A stretch of DNA of 64,000 nucleotides from Gaeumannomyces sp. JS-464 (taxonomy: Eukaryota; Ascomycota; Sordariomycetes; Magnaporthales; Magnaporthaceae): the NCBI GenBank assembly GCA_002197995.1, contig NGZR01000002.1, forward strand, positions 4,526,001 to 4,590,000, given 5' to 3'. The number at the start of each line of letters is the position of its first letter. Positions within the stretch are counted from its first letter, which is position 1. The notes beneath the pieces are model-generated. The model was not told where the DNA came from and made no database searches. It was given only the letters and a program-made list of their open reading frames with translations. Below, piece by piece: positions 55,921 through 64,000 of the stretch. Position numbers and translations under genes: made by a program.

Positions 55921-57207
55921 TATTATTAGTTATATTGCCGTTATATTTGTAAAAACCTCGGTGCTTTTGCTGTTTTATATATATGTAAAAACTTTTAAAC
56001 TCGTTTCCGGGTGCGGTCCGCATCCGGCTCGGTAGCTTGGAAGTAAAAACCATATTTGCTTTTCGTATACGGTTTTTGCTATATTAAACAATAGTACCGT
56101 TTGTTTAATTTTTGCAATTGCTTTTAAAAGTTCCATCGAAAAAACGTTTTTATAATTAATAATAATAATAGGAAAATACGTAAAAAAAAACTATAAAAAA
56201 TGCATATTGCGTTTAAATAGCGCCCCGGTGCCGGGGGGTTTTTTTATAGTAATATTAGTAGTGGTAGTGTTAATTCGGTTGGTTGCGATGGCTTAAGTAT
56301 TCGCGTTCGAGGTTTTCCGGTCCCGTTTCGGTACTTGGTCGCGTAGCTGCTCCGTAAAGTTCGGGTGTCGTGGTTAACATCGGGTAATTCGACGTAATTA
56401 TGTTATTCGCTTCCGAAGGTGGTGCTTCGATTGCGGATTGTTTTTTCGCTTATAGCGCGTATTCGATTTTTTTGTTACTTCGCCGTTTTCGTAATTGTAT
56501 TGCTTTTGCCTTGTTATTTATATCGTGCTTTTTAATTATGCTTTTATTTTTTTCCAAGTGCGGGTTTTCACCGTTTTTTCCCTTTTTGCTTTTAAAGGTT
56601 TTGCTTTTTTTCGCTTTTTTTAATTTTTTTTTATTATAGCTTTTAATCCTTTTTTTCCTTATTTTTTTGCTAATTTTTTCTGTTTTTTTCTTTTTGCTTT
56701 ACCGTTTATACTATTAAAAAATATAAAACGGCGATCGTTATTTTTTCGGGTTACATTTTTTACGATTTAATAATGTATATTTTTCGTATCGTTCCTTTTT
56801 TATCCCGTTTCGCGAATTTTTTAGGCTTATTTGCAAAATTTATATTAATTGTATTTAGCGTTTCGCTAACGGCATTAATAGTACCGGCGTTATTTAAAAA
56901 TGTTATTATAAAGCTTATATGTTTTTTATTTACTCCGCTTTTTTTTTACTCGGTTTCGGTCGTGCTAACTTTTATTTTTAGCTTTTCGCGTTTTAAATTA
57001 TGTAAAATGCGCTTTTTCGCGCGATATTTACGTTTAAATTTGTTATTTTTTTCCTTTTTTTTATTGCTTTTTTTATTGCTAATTTATTAGTTCCGCTTTA
57101 ATAACCTCCCGTTAATATTAAAAATTAGGTTTATAGCGTTTTTCGTGCTTATTAACATTATATTTAATCCTTTTTTATAATTGCTACCGATTTAAAAAAT
57201 GTTTTAA
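55921..57207 (+). repeat. Inverted repeat, left arm (heavily RIP-mutated)
   Basis: The reverse complement of 58428-60052, with many transitions. Anchors: CGGTGCTTTTGCTGTTTT, GTGCGGTCCGCATCCGG and CGGTAGCTTGG (or one-base variants) near the outer end, GGTTCGCCGTTTTCG-like coding-sense words in the middle, and TTTATAGCG near the inner end. This arm is much more AT-rich and lacks about 335 bases found in the right arm (including the GC-rich exon at 59013-59213). Chance + frames encode Phe/Leu-rich peptides and are not genes. Confidence 0.85.
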
Positions 57208-58427
57208 CAAAAGTCGTTTATGCCGTTAAAATTTATAACGGTTTTATTTCAGTGTTATATGCTTTATTACTAATGCTTTTTTTTAAATTTCGTTATACCA
57301 TTTTAAAGCACGTTATCGCCGGTTATATTCGACCTGCAAAGGATATCGGAAAGCAGTTTAGCGTTTTTTTTGGTGCTGGGTTTTCGCGCTCGTTTTTTTC
57401 CAATTTGGAAAGCGCTTTTACTATTGTAATTGCATTTAATAATTCGGGTTTCGTTCGTTCCCTTTTTAATTATAAAGTGCTTTTAACGTAAATTATATTA
57501 GGTTAAGCTTTTAAAATTATTAATGCGTAAAATTCGTTTAACTGCATTCGGATAAAGGCGTTAGTTTTAAAACGGGTTAAAATACGAGTTTATTAATGTT
57601 TTTTTTATATCGCTGTTTTTTTTTTGGTTTGTTAATTTTTTTGTATTTATTAAATGTTTTTCGTGCAAAATCCTTTTAATTTTATTTTCAGTTGGATTTT
57701 AACTAAATGTTAAAAGGATGTTATTAACGAAATGTTAAAAAAAATAAATAAAAATGGAAATAATTAAATTAGTCGGTTTTTTTTTTCTAATTGCGGCTTA
57801 CATATAAAGTATTAACGTTGGTTTATTTTTCCTTTTTTTCGTTTTTTAATAGGGTATTTTCGTTTAGCGTTTTATAATTATTTATAATTCGGTTTTTTTC
57901 CAGCTTAGTAGCGTTTTTTTTCTTTATTTACGCGTTTTTTTTACCTTTTTATTGTTTTAAAATTTATTAGTTTTTTAATTTTAAATATTATACGTGCTGC
58001 TTTTTTAAATGGTATATTTTTTATTTTTTATAGTTTAAAATATGCTTTTCGGTTATCCGCTTATATTATCCCGGTATTATTTCGCTTTTTATTTTAACAA
58101 GTGTATTAAGTTAATACGTGTTATATTATTTCCTTTTATTTATTACTGCATTTATATAACGGCGTTACCGCGTTAAGTACGTTTTTACTAAATAGGAAAG
58201 CATTTAAATTTAGCTTTTCCGTTTTAATTTAAATTGCTATTAAGTTATATGCTTTTAGCATTTTTTCGTAATATTTAACCATTTCCTTCGTAAATAAAAG
58301 GTTATTTGTTAAGCATGTAATTATATACCGGTTTGTTTTTTTTTACCGCTTTTATTAAACTAGCAATTTTTAACTTTTATTTTATTATTACGTTAAAGTT
58401 TTAACGTTTCGCGTATTTATATTTAAA
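57208..58427. other. AT-rich spacer between inverted repeat arms
   Basis: 1.2 kb of extremely AT-rich sequence with long T runs. No counterpart in either arm is seen and no protein family is recognisable on either strand. It would be the loop of a 4.1-kb hairpin-type structure. Confidence 0.6.
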
Positions 58428-60052
58428 CTTTTACATCCTCCAAATCGGCAGCAGTTTTAGGAAAGGACTGGATGTAACGCTAATAAGCACGGAGGACGCT
58501 ATAAACTTAATCCTTAGTGCCAACGGGAGGCTACCGAAGCGGAACCGACAAATTAGCAACAAAAAAAAGCAATAAAAAAAAAAGGAAAAGAAATAACAAA
58601 TTTGGACGCAAGCACCGCGCGAGGAGGCGCACCCCACACAAGTTAAAACGCGAAAGGCTAAAAACACAAATTAGCACGACCGGAACCGAGCAGGGAAAAA
58701 GGCGGAACAAACAAAAAACATACAAGCCTTATAATAGCATCCCCGGACGGCGCCGGCACCATCGATGCCGTTAGCGAAACGCTGGATACAGCTAACATAA
58801 ATTTTGCAAGCAGGCTTAAAAAGTTAGCGAGGCGGGATAGAAAGGGGAACGATACGGGAGATATACACTATCGAGTCGTAAAAGATGTAACCCGGAGGGA
58901 TAGCGATCGCCGCTTTGTACTCCTTTTGGTGGTATAAACGGTAGGGCTAAAGGAAAAGAGAAAAAAAATTAGCAAAAAAACAGGGAACGAAGCGGTGCAA
59001 AACCGCACTTACAGCCTTAACGCGGGGGTTCGGAGTAACGCCGGCCTCGGAGTCGTTGTTGTCGTTAAAGCTGGAAAATGGGTGCTCGTCGCGATCGCCA
59101 CGAGGAGGAGCAAACGCAGGGCCGCCACCACCACCGCTGCCGCTATGGCTGCCGCGCGCATTACCGTGCGCGCCGCCGCGAGGAGAACGGGGAGTTTTAT
59201 CTTTGGGAGCCATAATGCAGGAAAACAAAAGCCGGAAAGGGAACGAGGCGCGGAAAGGCAGGTGTAAAGGCGCGGGCGGGAAAATGCGCGAAAGTTAAGA
59301 GCAAAGGTGGGAAGAAAAAATTAAAGGTTGTAATAAAAAAAAATTAAAAAAGGGCGAGAAAAAAAGGGCAAAAACCTTTAAAGGCAAAAAGGGAAGGAAC
59401 GGTAAAAACCCGCACCCGGAAGGAAATAAAAGCATAACCGAAAGGCACGATATAAATAAGGCAAAAGCAATATAATTACGAAAACGGCGAACCAATAAAA
59501 AGGTCGAATGCGCGCCACAAGCGAGGAAATAATCCGCAACCGGAGCGTTACTTCCGGAAGCGAACAACACAATTACGTCGAGTTACCCGACGTTAACCAC
59601 GACCCTCGAACCTTACGGAGCAACCACGCGACCAGGCACCGAAGCGGGACCGGGAAACCTCGAACGCGGACAATTAAGCTACCGCAACTAACCGAACTAA
59701 CACCACCACTACCAACATTACCACAAAAAAAGAAAACCCGGCACCGGGGCGCTACCCAAACGCAATATGCATTTTTTACAGTTTTTTTTTTGCGTATTTT
59801 CCTATTGTTACCATTAATTATAAGGACGCTTCCGCGATGGAACTTTTAAAAGCAATCGCAAAAACTAAATAAACGGCACCATTGTTTAACACAGCAAAAA
59901 CCGTATACGAAAAGCAGATATGGTTTTTACTCCCAAGCTACCGAGCCGGATGCGGACCGCACTCGGAAACGAGTTTAAAGGTTTTTACATGTATATAAAA
60001 ACAGCAAAAGCACCGAGGTTTTTACAAACATAACGGCAGTATAATTAATAAT
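58428..60052 (-). repeat. Inverted repeat, right arm (less mutated copy)
   Basis: Second copy of the inverted repeat, oriented on the minus strand. It keeps a much higher GC content than the left arm, particularly at 58700-59700, and includes an extra block of about 335 bases. The outer end at about 60052 (TTAATTATACTGCCGTTATG on the minus strand) mirrors 55921. It may be a younger insertion or one that partly escaped RIP. No transposase is recognised; the element class is unknown. Confidence 0.85.
58824..59213 (-). CDS. Possible spliced ORF inside the right repeat arm
   Basis: Exon 59213-59013 encodes MAPKDKTPRSPRGGAHGNAR and a Gly/Arg/Ser-rich chain to NPRVKA. A well-formed intron (GTAAGT, branch TGCTAAT, CTTTAG; 66 nt, 59012-58947) leads to PYRLYHQKEYKAAIAI and PPGYIFYDSIVYISR, stop at 58824; 107 aa. 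Codons before the donor are GC-ending like host genes. Not recognised. A second short intron upstream of the stop (GTGTAT...CTAACTTTTTAAG) is possible and would extend the protein. The plus strand of 58726-58937 is also open, so the model is tentative. The left arm lacks exon 1. Confidence 0.3.
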
Positions 60053-60949
60053 ATTTAAACTTTTCCTCGTTTTCGCGGGGAATTAATTTGCGTTTCGGTT
60101 TTAAAATTGCTTTAAATTGGTTTTAACGTTTCGTTTATTTCTTTTTTATTTAGCCGTTTTAAAAGTATAATTTCTTATTTCGTTTTCGGTATTTTAACTT
60201 TTTAAATCGGCTTGTTATTTTTATTATCGCTTCGTTTATCCGTTATATTATTTTAGTTTTTAACCATTTATTTTTTATATTAATTACTTTTTCGTTTAAA
60301 TATAAATTTAAAAGTAGCACGTAAGTTTTTATTTTAAATGGGTTAATAACGTCGTTTTATATACTTCGGTTACTATTTTAAAATATGCTTGCTATTTTTT
60401 CGCTAACTTTTTAACTGCGTTTCGGGGCCGCTTTTATAGTTTAATTAAAAAGTAGTATATTACGACTTTATATATTATCGCGCTTTTACGTATTATTACG
60501 TATAACTGTTTCGCTTTAATAAAGCTGCTTTTTTACGTTACCGCTGCAAATTTTATTATCGTTAGTTATTGTTTTTTTTTATTTGCTTTTCGCTTATTTA
60601 GTATAAGCTTTAAAATTTAATTTATAATTTAACCAAATTTCGAAAAATTTCGCCGTTAACAATAATTATGCGTGGGTAATTTCGGTACGAACTTGGATTT
60701 AATTTAAAGCTTTAATAAAATGTAATAGTTTAGTTTTTAATATGTTAAATATTATTCCTATTATTTTTACCCACGTTTAACATACGTTTTAAGCTTTTTT
60801 TAATAGTTGTGCCGTTTTCGCTATAATGCTTTTTATTGCTAAAAGGTTAATATTGTTAGCGAAACTAATTACGGTTATTTTTGTAATTTTTTCCAGCTTA
60901 TCGTATAATAACGCGATATAAAAAATAAATAATATAGGTAATAGTAATT
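60053..60949. other. AT-rich RIP-affected sequence
   Basis: No open frame or family recognised. It occupies the position expected for the 3' part of the second LINE copy, and faint similarity to 53300-53450 is seen at its right end, but most of it cannot be aligned by eye. Confidence 0.5.
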
Positions 60950-61335
60950 GTTTGTAACACTCGTGCTAATACCGGTTTTTTAAGGTAAAAAGGCTTTCGG
61001 GTATATTATTATCCTAAAAGCTGTTTATTTTTTAAATACAAAGGAAGGCTTATTATGCGAGCTTTGCTTAAAATATATATACTTTATGCCGAAAGCCGCG
61101 GGGTGCGATCGTACGGGGTAAATCCCGGGGTCGGGATTTAACTTAAAACTTGCACAGCCTTCGTATATAACGGCATAACCGGTGATTTCCGTGCCGAAAC
61201 TTCCGTATTGGGGAAACGTTATTTTTTATTACAGTGCCCCGAATCGTAAATCCACCGCATTCGTAAATCGCCTCGTGTAACTTTTAGCGCTTATTTAACA
61301 CTAGCAGTTTTTCTTTTATAATCGCATTTTTTTCC
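60950..61335 (-). mobile_element. Second LINE fragment, direct copy of 53450-53835
   Basis: Aligns base by base, with many transitions, to the region of the first LINE just 3' of its YTDDI box: shared words include AAGGTAAAAAGGCTTTCGGGTAT, CTAAAAGCTGTTT, GCGAGCTTTGCTT and GCCTCGTG. The similarity stops at about 61335, before the reverse transcriptase catalytic box, so the copy is 5'-truncated as LINE copies usually are. Both copies carry RIP-like changes. Confidence 0.75.
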
Positions 61336-61789
61336 TTAAATATTAATTAAAACAAATTAGGTTATTTCTTAATAAAATAACTTAAAGTAATTATGCGAAA
61401 TAAGCAAAATAAAAAAGATGTATGTTAAAAAGCATATCGTACAAAGCAACCAACTTCGGGTTTTAATATAAACGCTAAACGAATTTCTTTTTAAGTAATT
61501 CGGCGTATATATGCATCGCACAAAAACGGCGTAAAGGTAAAAGAATAAAAATGCGCGACTCGGTAATAATAACGGTCGGTTCGTGTAAAAAGGATAAAGC
61601 TATTAAATTATAAATAGCTTTGTGCGGCAATAATTAAAAAAGGCGGTTTTTTTTCCCTTTTTCTTTTGTATAATCGTATAAAAAAACCCATTTTGCGGGT
61701 ATTTAAAAAGCGTTTTTCCTTTTTTTTCGTTCCTTTTTTTCCTTTACAACATTATAACTTTAACCTTTATTTTAACCTCGACCGTTTTT

Positions 61790-62180
61790 TTTAATCGCGC
61801 GACTTTTAACTTTTCCCTTTTTCGCTTTGCTAAAATTAATTATCGCGTCGTCGTACGTTAACGTTCCGCGCGCGCTTTTTTTTCTTTCCACGCTTTACGC
61901 TTTCGCCTTTTTAAATCGCACGATATTTTTCGTACCCGTTGTTTAGCTTAACGCCTCGGCGCTTATTGTCTAAACTTTTTTAAGTGCGATTAGCACTCGT
62001 ATTAATAATGCGGGTGCGACTTAGCTGCATTTCTTTATAAGCTCGTTTAGCAATCGTTAATTTATAACGGTTTTCGCTATTAACGTACGTATTACCTTTT
62101 TTAGCTTTTTTTTCGCACGAAATTAACTTTTTATTTTTACATAGCTCGAAAAACGTTAACCCGCCGTTTTACCATCGCAC
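61790..62180 (-). pseudogene. Decayed basic ORF, possible DNA-transposon transposase C-terminus
   Basis: On the minus strand a frame interrupted by several stops reads NGGLTFFELCKNKKLISCEK, then YKLTIAKRAYKEMQLSRTR, GVKLNNGYEKYRAI and KGESVKRGKKKKRARNVNV. A basic tail with R-K-K-K-R after an N-G-Y-E type motif is reminiscent of the C-termini of Pogo/Fot1-type transposases. This is a weak resemblance, not an assignment. The rest of 61336-62954 shows only AT-rich sequence with recurring ATCGCACG words (61918, 62174, 62434, 62837). Confidence 0.35.
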
Positions 62181-62954
62181 GATATTAAAATTTAGATAAT
62201 TATTAGCGATTTAAACATAACGCTTTATAAGCGCGCTATTTTTATAATAGCTAAAATTGTACGGCGTAAATTATATTTTCGCGCGGTTTTAATACATTTG
62301 CGCGGAATTTTAATCCGCCGTTACTTTTAAAAGTATAGCAATTTTAGCGCGGTTTCGCGTTTCGCTCGTTACGTGCGATTTTAAAGCTTTTAAAACGGAG
62401 CTTGCTTTAATTATATCTAGTAATCGCACGGTCGGAATTGCGGATATGCTTATATTAAGTCGGCGTTTTTAAACTCGTCCGTTAAAAGTTTAAACCAGGG
62501 TAATGGACTTAATAATAGCGATAATGCGGTTATTATTAAAAATTATACGATGCCGTTATTAAAGCAATTACCTCGTTTTAATTTAGCTAGTTTAAGTTTA
62601 AGCCGTAAAGTGATTACGATTAAAAATTAATCGTACGAAGTAGTGTTTATTTTTATTTTTTGTTTAAAAAAAAGGGTATTTTTTTTCGTGCGTTGCTTTT
62701 TTTTAAATTTTTTTTTAAAAATGGGGTTTCGAAAATAACTATAATTCGTATAAAGCAAATAATAAAAGATTTTTTTTTCCCTTTTGCTTTTATTTTTTTT
62801 TTTCGTTCCGTTTAATATATGCTTCCATTCGAATAATCGCACGGTTTATTAAAATTAAAGTTAATAAAACATCGTTTAAATTCTTTTTAAATAAAGTATT
62901 AATTAGGTTATTTCGTTCGTTAATTTAACGGATTTTTAAAATTTCCCGCTTTTT

Positions 62955-63240
62955 TATTACAACCGCATTTTTAAAAAAAGGATACGGGGCGGCCCAAAAT
63001 AATAGGAAAGGTTAAAGCCACTTATTTTAACGCCCGGTTACGTAATAAACCACCACGTAATAAACGCAAAATATGTTAGTTATAAATATAGCTAACATAT
63101 TTAACGGGGATATATTAGTTATAAACATAGCTAACATATTTAAAAAAGCTGTAAAGTAAGCAAAATCGTTATAAAAAAAGGATTTTTTATTATTTTAAAT
63201 AGTTTTAATTAAAGCTTTTGCATTAATTAACTTAAGTTAT
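62955..63240 (+). repeat. LTR-like repeat, copy B (5' LTR candidate of Gypsy element)
   Basis: Direct counterpart of 55610-55920 (shared GCCCAAAATAAT, GGTTACGTAATAAA, and the end TTTTAATTAAAGC then CATTAATTAACTTA). Inside are two tandem units each holding TTAGTTATAAA-ATAGCTAA, themselves near-palindromic (63075-63107 and 63113-63144). It lies about 200 bases before the gag-like frame, where a 5' LTR is expected. Confidence 0.5.
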
Positions 63241-63462
63241 CTTTTAAGCATTTTTTAAAGCAAGCAATTAAATTATCCTTTTAAGTTACGTAATTTTTTA
63301 TTAACACTATTAGCGATATTATCCCTTTTTTTCGAAATGTTTTACTTTAAAAGTAAACTTTTAATTGTAACATTTTAACTAATTTTATTTAATACCTTTT
63401 TAAAAGAAAAATAATATAGCTATAACGAGTAGTAATAACAAGCTTAAAAAGGAAAAAAACCA

Positions 63463-64000
63463 CGATTTTTACTTTTAACGGTGTTAAGTACAACCTTAAC
63501 GAAACCGCTAACACGGCTAGCTTTTTTAAGCTTATAACGGACGAAATCGTTAAAAGCTAAGCCGAAGTAAAGCAATTTACTACGAAATTGCTATTTTTTA
63601 AAGCACTTATTACGGTTAAAACGTACAAATTTTCGTTTTTAAACCTTTACGAAAAAAAAACGGTAAATTTAAAACGTTTTTTACCAAATGCAAAACTTAT
63701 TTTAAGTTTTACAAATAGTAATTCGTAAGCGAAAAATAAAAAGTCGCTTACGATATTATTAAATTAAACGGTAAAGTAAAAAAAAATGGTTTTAACTAAC
63801 CTAAAGCGATTATTTTAAAAGGTATAAAAATAGCTAAAAAATTACTAAAATTATTTTCGCTAATTTTAAAACTTTCGAAAAAAAGGTCGGAAAAATGTTC
63901 GAAATAATCGACGAAACCCAAACCGCCGAAAAAAATTTGCTAGCTTTTAAATAGCGAAAAGCCGCAATTAAGTACGCCGCAAATTTTTAACGGATTAATA
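63463..64000 (+). mobile_element. Degenerate Ty3/Gypsy gag fragment, cut by window end
   Basis: Plus-strand sequence with stops and at least one frame slip still reads like retrotransposon Gag: KCKTYFKFYK, FVSEK-KVAYDIIKLNGKV followed by KKWF (the conserved LNGKA-W-F core), then ANFKTFEKKVGKMFEIIDE and TQTAEKNLLAFK-RKAAIKYA. These match the Retrotrans_gag order (size, spacing, TAE--L--L motif). Stops fall where Gln or Trp codons are expected, as RIP creates. Protease and pol would lie beyond the window. Confidence 0.6.

Noticed and set aside
56400..57491. Phe/Leu-rich + frames that look like small membrane proteins
   Set aside because: They arise from T-rich RIP-mutated DNA in the inverted-repeat arm and its spacer. 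The counterparts in the right arm are not conserved as proteins.
63070..63145. CRISPR-like repeat units TTAGTTATAAA...TAGCTAA
   Set aside because: Only two units, AT-rich and inside an LTR-like repeat of a eukaryotic retroelement.
1..64000. tRNA, rRNA, CRISPR arrays, telomere repeats
   Set aside because: I looked for B-box-like GGTTCRANTCC with a partner A box, for regular spaced repeats and for TTAGGG runs; none was convincing.

Overview
The window is nuclear DNA of a filamentous ascomycete (Pezizomycotina, most likely a Sordariomycete). The evidence is GC-rich genes with short GT-AG introns (62-175 nt) carrying CTAAC-type branch sites, typical fungal families (PEX6, Hpm1, Sec9, a Kre9/KNH-type GPI protein, a small NWVYGPS-tailed protein), and a long AT-rich tract with the signature of repeat-induced point mutation (RIP). 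I cannot name the species.

Layout. 1-50.7 kb is ordinary, GC-rich and gene-dense. In order it holds: an SH3BGR-like thioredoxin-fold protein (+), PEX6 (-), an acid-lipase-type steryl ester hydrolase (+), a GPI-anchored Ser/Thr-rich protein (-), the histidine protein methyltransferase HPM1 (-), the SDH assembly factor SDHAF3 (-), a Dhr2-like DEAH helicase (-), the t-SNARE SEC9 (-), a GTPBP1/2-like GTPase (+), EMC6 (-), a vezatin/Inp2-like membrane protein (+), PCNA (+), pyridoxal kinase (+), dUTPase (-), a CENP-K-like coiled-coil protein (-), a three-KH-domain RNA-binding protein (+), an 85-aa conserved fungal protein (-), a small secreted protein (+), and two orphan cysteine-containing proteins transcribed divergently (47.6-50.7 kb). 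Gene content is mostly housekeeping: peroxisome, ER, mitochondrion, secretion, ribosome biogenesis and DNA synthesis. PCNA and dUTPase, both S-phase genes, lie within 5 kb of each other, and each has a CGCG-core element upstream.

From about 51.7 kb to the end (12.3 kb) composition flips to AT-rich. CpG survives while CpA/TpG is scarce and TpA abundant, as RIP produces. The tract is a nested transposon graveyard. It contains a minus-strand LINE in which linker, reverse transcriptase, C-terminal and RNase H segments can still be read through stop codons, and a truncated second LINE copy in direct orientation. It also contains two LTR-like direct repeats, a large inverted repeat (55.9-57.2 against 58.4-60.05 kb) whose two arms are mutated to very different degrees, a possible transposase fragment, and a Ty3/Gypsy gag fragment running off the right edge.

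A striking feature of the genic part is eight single-base reading-frame breaks in six otherwise conserved genes (PEX6 x2, lipase x2, helicase, dUTPase, CENP-K-like, orphan CxxC gene), several at homopolymers. The simplest reading is indel errors in a draft assembly, so the affected gene models should not be taken as pseudogenes. Coordinates of splice sites were derived by eye and checked by reading-frame arithmetic.
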